64,000 nucleotides of DNA from contig NZ_CP062008.1 in the NCBI RefSeq assembly GCF_005670685.2, positions 5,394,001 to 5,458,000 of the forward strand, given 5' to 3'. Under the pieces are notes generated by a model. The model saw only the letters and a list, made by a program, of their open reading frames with translations. It ran no database searches and was not told the DNA's origin. The stretch comes from Mycolicibacterium mucogenicum DSM 44124. GTDB lineage: Bacteria > Actinomycetota > Actinomycetes > Mycobacteriales > Mycobacteriaceae. The position numbers were made by a program, and so were the translations under genes. Positions 39,833 through 47,603 of the stretch are shown here, piece by piece; position 1 is the stretch's first letter; each line of letters starts with the position of its first letter.

Positions 39833-40051
39833 ATGGCCCAGATCAGCGAAACACTGTTGATCGACCAGGTTGTGCAGCGGCTGACGACCCGTTACGCCGA
39901 CCTGCCGCCCGAGCACGTGGCCGGCGCCGTGCAGAGCGCCCACGCACGGTTCGAGCAGTGCCCGATCCGCGAGTTTGTCCCGTTGCTCGTCGAGCGGCGG
40001 GCCCGCGCGGAATTGTCGCGCAATGCCGGGCTGCTGGCCGTGTCGTCCTAG
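39833..40051 (+). CDS. Small three-helix-bundle protein (element cargo)
   Basis: A 72-residue protein from MAQISETLLIDQVVQRL. The sequence LTTRYADLPPEHVAGAVQSA and FVPLLVERRARAELSR is a common short actinobacterial protein predicted as a three-helix dimerisation domain, often near regulators. A longer frame from 39728 has an unlikely Arg-rich start. Role unknown. Confidence 0.75.
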   Translation: MAQISETLLIDQVVQRLTTRYADLPPEHVAGAVQSAHARFEQCPIREFVPLLVERRARAELSRNAGLLAVSS

Positions 40052-40069
40052 GGGTTCAACGGATCCGGC

Positions 40070-40324
40070 TCAGCGTGGCTGCGCTGAGCGCGGCGCCAAG
40101 CCCCGACCCTGCGCGTGGTGACCGCCGTCATCGGTGTGGGGTTCGGTGGCAGACCCTCGACGGGGGAATCGCTGCTCGATCGCATCGAGGAGGCGCTGCA
40201 GTGCCTGTCGTTCCCAATCTTCGTGCCGGATTTCGCGTTCAATGCGGCGTACCTGATTGAGCTCCCCCCGCAGTTGATACCGCGCCAGGGCGGCCTCGAG
40301 GGCGGCTCGTCGATCAGCGAGCAA
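40070..40324 (-). CDS. Small helical protein without good start (cargo, possibly decayed)
   Basis: An 84-residue frame from TTG 40324: LADRRAALEAALARYQLRGE, then LNQVRRIEREIRHEDWERQA and LLDAIEQRF form helices. Coding-looking sequence continues in frame to about 40390 (DDDIAAARAANVEQADYYRE) but reaches a stop without any start codon. Either the start is degraded or a frameshift is present. The same residue pattern is seen in short mycobacterial hypothetical proteins. Confidence 0.55.
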   Translation of the reverse strand: MLADRRAALEAALARYQLRGELNQVRRIEREIRHEDWERQALQRLLDAIEQRFPRRGSATEPHTDDGGHHAQGRGLAPRSAQPR

Positions 40325-40469
40325 TCTGCCCTGACGGGAAAGCTCCTCGCGGTAGTAGTCGGCCTGCTCAACATTGGCGGCTCGGGCCGCGGCGATGTCG
40401 TCATCTCAGATCCGCAACGTGCTCATCTGCCACACCGTAACCCGAGCGCATCGGTAGCGCGCGCGGGAA

Positions 40470-40507
40470 GCGGCCCTGGCCCGGCCCCCCGGGCGGGCCA
40501 GGGCCGC
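40470..40507 (-). terminator. Perfect 14-bp GC stem-loop between cargo genes
   Basis: GCGGCCCTGGCCCG (40470 to 40483) pairs exactly with CGGGCCAGGGCCGC (40494 to 40507) around gccccccggg. It lies 13 bases after the ANTAR gene stop. No T-run is visible, as usual in mycobacterial intrinsic terminators. Confidence 0.7.
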
Positions 40508-40519
40508 AGACGCCGCGTG

Positions 40520-40840
40520 TTAGTTCCTCGAGGCGCTCACCAGCGCCGAGGGCCTGGGCATCACATCGCCCCACAGACGCAGTGCGACAGCGCGGTGCGG
40601 TGCTGATTGGTCCGTGCCGCACGCCAGGTCGACCAAAGCGCGAGCGATGCTGCCGATACCGACCCCGGTTTCACGCACAGCGCAGGCCAACTCCTCGAAC
40701 GCCTCCCGCGGCGAACACCCGCGCCATCCCACCAACACGCCGATCGCCACATCGATCACCGTGCGCGACGAGGGGTCTGCACCCCGGCCCAACTCACCCA
40801 CCTCGTCCATCCCCTTTCGCGCCGCAATCCTGCCAATCAC
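40520..40840 (-). CDS. ANTAR-domain RNA-binding regulator (cargo)
   Basis: About 106 residues from GTG 40840 (ATG 40810 is possible). The ANTAR pattern is RTVIDVAIGVLVGWRGCSPR, EAFEELACAVRETGVGIGSI with a final ARALVDLA. ANTAR proteins bind dual-hairpin RNA to prevent termination. No sensor domain precedes it, so its trigger is unclear. The gene is monocistronic with a strong hairpin behind it. Confidence 0.8.
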   Translation of the reverse strand: MIGRIAARKGMDEVGELGRGADPSSRTVIDVAIGVLVGWRGCSPREAFEELACAVRETGVGIGSIARALVDLACGTDQSAPHRAVALRLWGDVMPRPSALVSASRN

Positions 40841-40939
40841 CCTGTTTACCCCCGCGCTATGAACACCAGCCTCCGCACGGACGAACAAACCGGCAGAACG
40901 GACTGGGGGCCGCGGCGACAGGGGCCTACTGGCCGACCC

Positions 40940-41227
40940 TCACTCGCACACACCCTCCCCGGCAAGCCCCGGCAGGTAAGACACCGACCACTTATGCCAA
41001 CCGGTGCCCTGGTCGACCCCGTCACCGATCCTGACCTGCCGAACGAACTCACCCGCTTCATAGGCAACCGCATTGATGTGGTCGCACAGGTACTTTGAAA
41101 CCTCGCTCGCTGAGCGATCCGAGGGAACGAACAGGTGCACCGTCTTCCACACTCCCGCCACCCGGCATCCCTTCCCCCGCTTCCAGACCAACCCATCCGG
41201 GCCTGGGCCTGTTGCACGCGCTGTCAA
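40940..41227 (-). CDS. Hypothetical protein (cargo)
   Basis: A 95-residue frame from TTG 41227; a start at an internal GTG (VAGVWKTVHLF) is equally likely. The core KTVHLFVPSDRSASEVSKYL, then GTGWHKWSVSYLPG is protein-like. It is divergent from the zinc-ribbon frame starting at 41230. Family unknown. Confidence 0.5.
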   Translation of the reverse strand: MTARATGPGPDGLVWKRGKGCRVAGVWKTVHLFVPSDRSASEVSKYLCDHINAVAYEAGEFVRQVRIGDGVDQGTGWHKWSVSYLPGLAGEGVCE

Positions 41228-41229
41228 CA

Positions 41230-41541
41230 GTGCACAACCTGCCCGCCGGGCGCACCACCATCGGCCAAAGGGGCGACCTGATCATCAGCGACGGACACGA
41301 CCACTGGGCACGTTTTCAATGCCCACGCTGCGGCGCTGCCAGTCGCCAACCATGTGAGGCGCTTCGCCCCGGCCCTCGCCTCGCCGGATACCACCGCGAA
41401 CGCGCCTACGGCCAACGCGAACTCCTGGACCTCGGCTACCTCAAGTACACGCTCATCAACGAATCAACCCGGCGTTCACTAGTCCTGTGGCGCCGGCCGA
41501 CACAACGTCCGGTCATCCGCGACGGCTACGGTCCGACGTAA
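41230..41541 (+). CDS. Zinc-ribbon protein (cargo)
   Basis: A 103-residue frame from GTG 41230. TTIGQRGDLIISDGHDHWAR is followed by FQCPRCGAASRQPCEALRPG and AGYHRERAYGQRELLDLGYL, a pattern of one zinc finger plus an HxER helix often seen in phage- and plasmid-borne proteins. A longer reading to 41095 is less likely. Role unknown. Confidence 0.6.
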   Translation: MHNLPAGRTTIGQRGDLIISDGHDHWARFQCPRCGAASRQPCEALRPGPRLAGYHRERAYGQRELLDLGYLKYTLINESTRRSLVLWRRPTQRPVIRDGYGPT

Positions 41542-42380
41542 CCGGACAAGCTCGGCTTCGACGTCCGAGAGACGTCCCACATGTGACGGCAAGACAGCCG
41601 CCGTCCCACACATGTCGCATAAGGCGCCACCAGCATCAACACGGCTAGTCCCGCCGTCCTGCTACAGAAAACCCTGGGGCACGGTCGGCTGCACCCTGTC
41701 CTCGGCTAGTCGCTAAATCGTTTCCCACTCCCCATGCTCGGCTTTCGATCATGAATGGCTGAGCGCTCGCAACAAGCAAGGCCACTGCGCACGGCCCTGC
41801 CAGCCCAGAAAGTTATCCCAGAACTCGCAATGACGCTCAAAGAGGCTCGCGGAAAACTTTTCTGAATAAACATTGCGTTCAGCACTCCTAGGGTCGGTCA
41901 AATACGTGACCGAGAAAAGGCCAGAGAAAGACTTGGGCTCGTGACGGTCGCGTATGCGCACCCAATACTGGTCGAGAACCCTTGCAGCACTGTATGTATC
42001 CCAACAGACGTTATGCGTATGCCCCATCACAATCATGCGCGGCAGGAACGGGATTCGAGTGCATGAAGAGCTCATAAGAAATGACGCGGCGCACCAAACA
42101 AATTGACACGAAAACGTTGCTGAACAACAGAGCTTTGATATACAATAGACGTTGTAAACCAATCTTTTCACGTCAACTAATCAGGTCTGGAATCAATGGA
42201 CATCAATCACCATTTCGAGCCGCACAATATCAGCACTCAGACGACCTCATCGTCAACCGCGCCGGACCCATGGCCAAAGGTCCGCGAACCCACTGACCAG
42301 ATGAGAGCCCTCACGCGTAAGCATCGTGCCAAACGTCCCTCAACAACCCGATCGCCTGCGACAGGCCATAACCACCCAGT
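41542..42380. other. AT-rich segment of the element with one possible gene
   Basis: GC content falls to about 35 to 48 percent in many 60-base lines (for example 42121 to 42180), against about two-thirds G+C in the surroundings. It holds one plausible minus-strand frame (41749 to 42171) and short frames on the other strand without clear support. Such a drop suggests DNA acquired from a low-GC source. Confidence 0.7.
41749..42171 (-). CDS. Hypothetical protein in AT-rich cargo
   Basis: A frame of up to 140 residues. The first part (MKRLVYNVYCISKLCC) is doubtful; from MIVMGHTHNVCWDTYSAARV on, it reads like protein, with LDQYWVRIRDRHEPKSFSGL, FSVTYLTDPRSAERNVYSEK and WDNFLGWQGRAQWPCL. I do not recognise the family. 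Codon use differs from neighbours, with many A/T third bases. Confidence 0.5.
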   Translation of the reverse strand: MKRLVYNVYCISKLCCSATFSCQFVWCAASFLMSSSCTRIPFLPRMIVMGHTHNVCWDTYSAARVLDQYWVRIRDRHEPKSFSGLFSVTYLTDPRSAERNVYSEKFSASLFERHCEFWDNFLGWQGRAQWPCLLRALSHS

Positions 42381-42527
42381 TCAGAAGACCGTTTTTACGA
42401 ATGACCCAACGCGGCAGGGGCAGATAAACAAAGTCCCGATGGCATATTCCACCGTCGACATGCCGCTCTCGTCGGTGAGCAGCATGGTCGCGCGGGCTTC
42501 GAGTGCGCGAAAGCTGTTCATCTTCAT
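42381..42527 (-). pseudogene. flp: 5' fragment of flp pilin gene running into the element
   Basis: From ATG 42527, MKMNSFRALEARATMLL then TDESGMSTVEYAIGT up to 42433; then 17 codons of element sequence (LFICPCRVGSFVKTVF) end at TGA 42381 to 42383. DESGMSTVEYA is the class III prepilin cleavage and Glu/Tyr motif, so a truncated 48-residue product keeping the processing site could still be made. A strong ribosome site (ggggagga) lies 6 bases upstream. The intact gene would continue at 35330. Confidence 0.93.
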
Positions 42528-42550
42528 GGTTTTTCCTCCCCTTATTGCGA

Positions 42551-43120
42551 TCAGAACACCCCGGACCGGAACACGTCACCGGCCAGACCTGCCACCACCG
42601 GCACGATGCCGAGACACACGAATGCCGGCAGATAACAGAGCCCCAGCGGACCGGCGATCAGCACGTTGGCCCGCTCGGCGGCCGCATCCGCCGCGTCACC
42701 GGCGTCGGCCCTGGCCTGCTCGGCCAGTTCGGCGACGCCCTGCGCCATCGCGGCGCCCGACGACGCCGACCGCCGCGCCAGCCGCAGCAGTGCGATCACA
42801 TGCGGGTCCGTCCCACGCGCCGGCTCGGCCCAGGCCGCCGCCGGGCCGGCCCCCAGGGCCAGGAGTTCGGCCGCGCGGCGCAGCACGCCGGCCAAACCGG
42901 CCGGCGCCGACGCCACCGCTGCCCCGGCCGCCGCACCGGTCGCCATGCCTGCCGCAAGGCAGGCCGCCAACACGTCCAAGCTCGACGGCACCGCCAGCGG
43001 GTCGTCCAGCACCGCGGGCCGCGGGGACCGGTCGGGCAGGCGGGGCCGGATTCGGTGCACCGCCGCGCCCGGGATCAGCAGAACCGCCACGGCAAGCAGC
43101 AAAATCGGCACCGCGCTCAT
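42551..43120 (-). CDS. tadC: TadC-like pilus platform protein (Rv3657c-like)
   Basis: A 189-residue protein from MSAVPILLLAVAVLLIP. Three to four membrane helices and the segment VIALLRLARRSASSGAAMAQ, GVAELAEQARADAGDAADAA match T2SSF-type platform proteins of the tad locus. With TadB it forms the inner-membrane platform for pilus assembly. It lies 23 bases upstream of the broken pilin start and overlaps tadB by four bases. Confidence 0.88.
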   Translation of the reverse strand: MSAVPILLLAVAVLLIPGAAVHRIRPRLPDRSPRPAVLDDPLAVPSSLDVLAACLAAGMATGAAAGAAVASAPAGLAGVLRRAAELLALGAGPAAAWAEPARGTDPHVIALLRLARRSASSGAAMAQGVAELAEQARADAGDAADAAAERANVLIAGPLGLCYLPAFVCLGIVPVVAGLAGDVFRSGVF

Positions 43121-43911
43121 CGCTGTGCCCGCGCGATGATCCGGTCCGACCACAGCAGCCCGAGGCAGCACAGCACCACGCCGACCGCCAGCACGGCCGC
43201 GCCGTCGCCGAGCAGGAAGCGCACGGGATGCGCACCGATCAACTGCCCCAACACAATTCCGAGCACGGGCAGCCCGGACAGGACGGCCGCCGTCGTCCGG
43301 GCGCCGGCCATGCCCGCCCGGATCCGCGATGAGAAGCGTTCGCGCGCGATGACATCTCGCTCGGCGGCGCGCATGAGCGGGGCGATCGCGAGCCCGTGGT
43401 CGAGCGCCAGTTGCCAGTAGACGGCGAGGCGGTGCCAATGGGCCGACAACGCCGATGATTCCGCGACGCCGCGCAGACCGGCCGAGACATCGGCCCCCAA
43501 CCGTGCCCGTGCCGCGACCTCCCCCAACGCCACCGCGACGGGCCCGTCCACTTCATGGGCCGCGGCTTCGAACGCCGCGACCGGATGCGCCCCGGCGCGC
43601 AATTCGCCGACCAGGATGCCGAGCGCGCCCTGCAGAGTTTGCGCTTCCCGGGCGCGCTGCGCCGCGTGCCGCGAGCGCCGCCACCGGACGCCGGCGGTTC
43701 CGGCCACCGCCGCCCCGGCCAGCAGCACCGGCACCGGCACCGGCAGCAGGACGAGTGCCACGACGGCGACGGCGGCCGCCGCCGACCAGAGCAGCCGCGG
43801 TCCACCCTGAGAGCCGAATCCCACCAAGCGTTTTCGATGCCCGAGGCGACCGGCGCCGCCGACCGGCGGCGCGACGAGCACGGCCAGCGCCAACAACAGC
43901 GCGGGACTCAC
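43117..43911 (-). CDS. tadB: TadB-like pilus platform protein (Rv3658c-like)
   Basis: A 264-residue protein from GTG 43911, which overlaps the tadA stop (GTGA). Membrane helices near residues 3 to 15, 35 to 65 and 195 to 250 surround a T2SSF-type cytoplasmic domain (LQGALGILVGELRAGAHPVA, GVAESSALSAHWHRLAVYWQ). Works with TadC as the platform driven by TadA. The longer reading to 44022 overlaps tadA sequence. Confidence 0.88.
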   Translation of the reverse strand: MSPALLLALAVLVAPPVGGAGRLGHRKRLVGFGSQGGPRLLWSAAAAVAVVALVLLPVPVPVLLAGAAVAGTAGVRWRRSRHAAQRAREAQTLQGALGILVGELRAGAHPVAAFEAAAHEVDGPVAVALGEVAARARLGADVSAGLRGVAESSALSAHWHRLAVYWQLALDHGLAIAPLMRAAERDVIARERFSSRIRAGMAGARTTAAVLSGLPVLGIVLGQLIGAHPVRFLLGDGAAVLAVGVVLCCLGLLWSDRIIARAQR

Positions 43912-45074
43912 GACCGGCCCCGCGACGCCAGCAGCTCGCTCAGCGCGGGCATGCCCGGGCCGGCGCCCCGGCAGACGTGCCAGGCCGTCACGACCGTCAC
44001 GGTCCCGTCCGGCGCGCGGCACAGCACCGCGATCTCACTCAGGTGGCGACGCCCGTCGCGGTCCCGCGCGGTGTGCAGCACCACCTGGCACGCGGCCGAC
44101 AGTTGCGAATGCAGCGCCGCCCGGTCCAACCCGCCGACGGCCGCCAGCGCCTCCATGCGGGCGGGTACCTCGGCGGGGCTGTTCGCATGTACCGTCCCGG
44201 CCCCGCCCTCGTGACCCGTGTTGAGCGCGGCCAGCAGGTCCACGACTTCCGCACCGCGGACCTCACCGACCACGATGCGGTCGGGACGCATCCGCAGCGC
44301 CTGCCGAACCAGGTCACGCACGGTCACCTCGCCGACGCCCTCGACGTTGGCGCCGCGCGCGACCAGCCGGACCAGGTGCGGATGGTGCGGTGCGAGCTCG
44401 GCGGCGTCTTCGACACAGACGATCCGCTCTGCGGGGTCGACGGCCCCGAGGAGCGCGGACAACATGGTGGTCTTTCCAGCGCCGGTTCCGCCCGATATCA
44501 GGAAGGCCAGCCGCGCCGCGACGATGTCGGCGATGAGCGGGACGGCGGGCGGCGCGATGGCCCCGGACTCGACGAGGCCGGCCAGGTCCTGTGTCGCGGG
44601 CCGCAATACCCGTAGCGAGAGGCAGGTGCCCGCGGCGGCGATCGGCGGCAGCACAGCATGCAACCGCACGGTCAAGCCGCCACCGATACCACCGAGGTGG
44701 CCGTCGACCCAGGGCTGCGAATCGTCGAGCCGGCGCCCGGCCGCCAGCGCGAGACGTTGCGCCAGGCGCTGCACGGCGTTCTCGTCCGGAAATCGGATCA
44801 TGCTGCGGCGCAACCCGTTTCCGTCGTCGACCCACACCTCGTCGGGCGCACTGACCAAGACGTCGGTGGTCCCCGGTGCTCGCAGGAGCGGTTCCAGAAT
44901 CCCGGCGCCGGTCAGTTCGGTCTGCAGCAACCGCATGCCCGCCAGGACATCGCTGTCGGCGACGACACCGCCGGATTCGGCGCGGATGGCGGCCGCCACC
45001 GCGTTCGGATGGAGGGCACCGCTGGTCTGCGCGGCCAGGCGTTCCCGGACGCGGTCCACCAACGACGACGTCAC
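43908..45074 (-). CDS. tadA: TadA/CpaF secretion ATPase (Rv3659c-like)
   Basis: A 388-residue protein starting MTSSLVDRVRERLAAQT. The ATPase core shows LISGGTGAGKTTMLSALLG (Walker A), ERIVCVEDAAELAPHHPHLV, RPDRIVVGEVRGAEVVDLLA (Walker B) and GHEGGAGTVHANSPAEVPAR (His box). It powers Flp/tad pilus assembly. It is coupled to the CpaE-like gene and tadB. Without an intact pilin gene the machine has no obvious main substrate here. Confidence 0.93.
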   Translation of the reverse strand: MTSSLVDRVRERLAAQTSGALHPNAVAAAIRAESGGVVADSDVLAGMRLLQTELTGAGILEPLLRAPGTTDVLVSAPDEVWVDDGNGLRRSMIRFPDENAVQRLAQRLALAAGRRLDDSQPWVDGHLGGIGGGLTVRLHAVLPPIAAAGTCLSLRVLRPATQDLAGLVESGAIAPPAVPLIADIVAARLAFLISGGTGAGKTTMLSALLGAVDPAERIVCVEDAAELAPHHPHLVRLVARGANVEGVGEVTVRDLVRQALRMRPDRIVVGEVRGAEVVDLLAALNTGHEGGAGTVHANSPAEVPARMEALAAVGGLDRAALHSQLSAACQVVLHTARDRDGRRHLSEIAVLCRAPDGTVTVVTAWHVCRGAGPGMPALSELLASRGRS

Positions 45075-46144
45075 GCCGCCTCCCCTGGCTGTTGGCGCAG
45101 CACCGTGAGGACGCGACGGGCGGCCACGGCCAGCGGTGACCGGCTCCGCAGACTGCGGCCGAGCCCGCCCCGCTCCAGGGCACCGTCGAGGTTGGTCTCC
45201 GCGCGCATGGCCGCCAACAGCGGCAATCCGAGAATCGTCGCCATCTCGGCGGCACGGAGCCCTCCGGGCGCCGGGCCCCGGACGACCAGACCGACATTCG
45301 GGTTGACCGCCGTCACCCAGTCGGCGACGACCCGGGTCGCCGCACAGGCGCGCAGCTCGGCCGGCGCCACCACGACCACCAGATCCGCTGCGGCCAGCAC
45401 GGTCTCCGCCGCCGGCGACGACTGCCGCGGCACGTCGCAGATGACGGTCGCGCCGGCTCGGCTCCCGGCCTCGACGACGGCCGCGAGCGCCGTCGGCCGC
45501 AACTCGACGCCGGTACGGCCCGTCGACAGCACGACCATCCCCCGCCGGCGCGGGAGCGCATCGCGCAGCGCCGGATAGCTCAGCCGTCCCCCGGCTGCCG
45601 CCAGGTCGGGCCAGCGCAGGCCGGCATCACACTCGGCGCCGAGCGCGAGATCGATGCCGCCGCCCCAAGCGTCGACATCGACGAGCAGGCACTCCCGGTC
45701 CGGTTCACCCGCGGCCTGCGCCAACGCGATCGCGAAGACGGACGCGCCGCCGCCGCCACGTCCGCCGATCACCGCGACCACGGCGCCGCGGCACCCGTCG
45801 GATTCGCCGGCCGCGGCCTCCGACAGGACGCCGACCAGGCCCGACTCCTGGCCGGGAAGGGTGATGACCTCCTGCGCACCGATCGCCATCGCGGCCTCGA
45901 ACTCACGAGTGCCCGGCGCATCGGTGGCGATCAGCACCACGGCGGGCCGTCGCGGCAGCCCGAGCTCGCGACAGCGCCAGGCCGCCGCGACGTCGAGTAG
46001 CACTGCCGCCGCACCGACCCACGCCTTCCGGCCGGAGGGCACTGCCGCGTACACGACCCTGATGCCCGCCGCCGCGGCGATGCGCTCGATCTCGTCGCGC
46101 AGTCCCGCGTCGGCGATCAAGGCCAGTGCCCCGTTCGTTGTCAT
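45071..46144 (-). CDS. ssd: CpaE/TadZ-type ATPase, Ssd-like (Rv3660c)
   Basis: A 357-residue protein starting MTTNGALALIADAGLRD. An N-terminal receiver-like region precedes a MinD-type domain with VVAVIGGRGGGGASVFAIAL (deviant Walker A), LLVDVDAWGGGIDLALG and LVVVVAPAELRACAATR. The M. tuberculosis ortholog is described as a septum-site determining protein; in the tad operon it equals CpaE/TadZ, which localises the pilus machine. The classical deviant Walker Lys is absent (GGRGGGGAS), as in Ssd proteins. Confidence 0.87.
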   Translation of the reverse strand: MTTNGALALIADAGLRDEIERIAAAAGIRVVYAAVPSGRKAWVGAAAVLLDVAAAWRCRELGLPRRPAVVLIATDAPGTREFEAAMAIGAQEVITLPGQESGLVGVLSEAAAGESDGCRGAVVAVIGGRGGGGASVFAIALAQAAGEPDRECLLVDVDAWGGGIDLALGAECDAGLRWPDLAAAGGRLSYPALRDALPRRRGMVVLSTGRTGVELRPTALAAVVEAGSRAGATVICDVPRQSSPAAETVLAAADLVVVVAPAELRACAATRVVADWVTAVNPNVGLVVRGPAPGGLRAAEMATILGLPLLAAMRAETNLDGALERGGLGRSLRSRSPLAVAARRVLTVLRQQPGEAA

Positions 46145-46390
46145 GCGTCAACCGTGATCCGCGGCAGGCCGCGGCACCAGAGCCCGCACGCAGAATGTGG
46201 ATAGATCGCAAACTGTGGACAACTTTATTGACGGAGTCGTGAGAATGTCGTTCCGCAACTTTTCCGTGGATGCACCGCGACACTCGACGAACCAGGGTCA
46301 CGACACCTACGCCACGCGGGGAAAACAGCAATCGGGCGCCGGCTGAAACGCGGCGAAGAGGCCATGCCTCGAGGAATTTGACCGACCCCG
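46145..46390. other. Tad operon leader region
   Basis: About 245 bases before the 6C RNA end. On the minus strand it should hold the promoter of the ssd-tad operon; AT-richer sequence (attgacg near 46229 and gtggatagatc near 46196) is present but no clear -10/-35 pair was fixed. No gene seen. Confidence 0.4.
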
Positions 46391-46488
46391 AAAAAGGGAC
46401 GACCCCCGCCAGGGGGGGAGGAGGCGGAGGTCGTCGTGGATCAGCCCCGGGGGGTCGGGCTGATGCACACCCGGCGCTGGCCGGGTAA
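46391..46488 (-). ncRNA. 6C (B11) small RNA
   Basis: On the minus strand two hairpins with C-rich loops lie in a row: ATCAGCCC...GGGGCTGAT with loop gacccccc, and ACGACC...GGTCGT with inner CCGCC/GGCGG and a seven-C loop. The second stem is followed by ccctttttc, the terminator. Two stem-loops with at least six C each, at the same place between Rv3660c and Rv3661 orthologs, define the actinobacterial 6C RNA. In M. tuberculosis 6C acts on several mRNAs by C-rich loop pairing. The estimated start is seven bases after a TATAGT box. Confidence 0.88.
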
Positions 46489-46493
46489 TGCCC

Positions 46494-46499
46494 ACTATA
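46494..46499 (-). promoter_or_regulatory. -10 box of the 6C RNA promoter
   Basis: TATAGT on the minus strand, a near-perfect SigA -10 hexamer, with start of the RNA about six to seven bases further on. A -35-like TGCGCA lies 18 bases upstream and is weak. Confidence 0.7.
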
Positions 46500-46650
46500 C
46501 ACACGTCAACAGGGCTGTGCGCAACTGTTGATTGTCTGTGAAAGGCGCGTGTCAGCACGTCAATCGCCGCGATGGTCGCCCCACGGGCGACCGACACGGC
46601 GACACCGCCGCCCACCCGGCACCCGCGTTCCGGAGCATATGCTGGGAGCC

Positions 46651-47508
46651 GTGACCGCATCCGAACCGGCCGCCCAGGCCGCGGCCGCGCCGCGTCAGGA
46701 GGCCGAGTCGAGCGCTCCGGTGCGCACCGCAGCCTTCTTCGATCTCGACAAAACGGTGATCGCCAAGTCCAGCACCCTCGCTTTTAGCAAACCTTTTTTC
46801 AACCAGGGACTCCTGAACCGGCAAGCCGTCCTCAAGTCCACCTACGCACAGTTTCTGTTCCTGATGTCCGGCGCCGACCACGATCAGATGGACCGCATGC
46901 GGTCCTACCTGACCAACATGTGCACCGGCTGGGACGTCGAACAGGTCAAGTCGATCGTCGCCGAGACGCTGCACGACATCGTCGACCCGCTGGTCTTCGC
47001 CGAGGCCGCCAACCTGATCGCCGACCACAAGCTGTGCGGCCGCGACGTCGTGGTGGTCTCGGCATCCGGCGAGGAGATCGTGGCGCCCATCGCCCGCGAA
47101 CTCGGCGCCGATCATTCGATGGCCACGCGCATGGTGGTCGAGGACGGCAAGTACACCGGCGACGTCGACTTCTACTGCTTCGCCGAGGGCAAGGTCGAGG
47201 CGATCGAGGAACTCGCGGCCCGCGAGGGCTACGCGCTCGAGCACTGCTACGCCTACTCGGACTCCATCACCGATCTGCCGATGCTCGAGGCCGTCGGCCA
47301 CCCGGCGGTGGTGAACCCGGATCGCGCCCTGCGCAAGGAGGCCGCCGCCCGCGGCTGGCCGGTACTGACCTTCACCCGCCCGGTCTCGCTGCGGGACCGG
47401 CTGCCGGCGCCGTCGGGCGCCGCGGTGGCCACCACCCTGGCCGTCGGCGCCAGCGCTCTCGCGGCCGGCGCCGTGACGTACTCGCTGCTCCGTCGACTGA
47501 ACTTCTGA
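46651..47508 (+). CDS. HAD-superfamily phosphatase (Rv3661-like)
   Basis: A 285-residue protein from GTG 46651 (ATG 46639 also possible). HAD-IB motifs: FFDLDKTVI (I), VVVSASGEEIV (II), GKVEAIEEL (III) and AYSDSITDLPML (IV). It matches SerB/CicA-like hydrolases, and a C-terminal hydrophobic helix (ATTLAVGASALAAGAVTYSLL) may anchor it to the membrane. Substrate unknown; the M. tuberculosis ortholog is often listed as a phosphoserine-phosphatase-like protein. Confidence 0.88.
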   Translation: MTASEPAAQAAAAPRQEAESSAPVRTAAFFDLDKTVIAKSSTLAFSKPFFNQGLLNRQAVLKSTYAQFLFLMSGADHDQMDRMRSYLTNMCTGWDVEQVKSIVAETLHDIVDPLVFAEAANLIADHKLCGRDVVVVSASGEEIVAPIARELGADHSMATRMVVEDGKYTGDVDFYCFAEGKVEAIEELAAREGYALEHCYAYSDSITDLPMLEAVGHPAVVNPDRALRKEAAARGWPVLTFTRPVSLRDRLPAPSGAAVATTLAVGASALAAGAVTYSLLRRLNF

Positions 47509-47574
47509 AAGCTACTGACGAGTTGCTGAGGCCCCCTCAATAACAATCACAAATCGCCGGTGATTGACCCTTGA

Positions 47575-47590
47575 TGTGACTGCGGTCACG
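47575..47590. promoter_or_regulatory. CRP-like site at the Ms1 RNA promoter
   Basis: TGTGACTGCGGTCACG fits TGTGA-N6-TCAC(A/G). It sits just upstream of the tagtacaaa element, around -30 of the expected RNA start, a place where binding could block or reposition RNA polymerase. crp itself lies at 56950. Confidence 0.6.
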
Positions 47591-47603
47591 TAGTACAAAG
47601 GAA

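Larger units (their letters stand above)
35331..42434 (+). mobile_element. Tn554-like transposon inserted in the flp pilin gene
   Basis: The 7.1-kb segment splits an otherwise syntenic pilin gene. It carries a tnpA-tnpB-tnpC recombinase set at its left end, as in Tn554-type elements that move by tyrosine recombinases without the usual target duplication. Ends are marked by inverted TTATCTGC (35332 to 35339) and GCAGATAA (42420 to 42427). Only gt (35331 to 35332 and 42433 to 42434) is shared at both junctions. Between the right repeat and the junction lie five extra bases (acaaa), which may be the core carried from the previous site. Uninterrupted target: gcgacg-gt-cccgatggc. Confidence 0.9.

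Noticed and set aside
42196..43332. 378-codon + frame crossing the element's right end into tadC/tadB
   Set aside because: It crosses the insertion junction and then runs antisense through conserved tad genes as Arg/Pro-rich sequence; only the first few codons are in element DNA.
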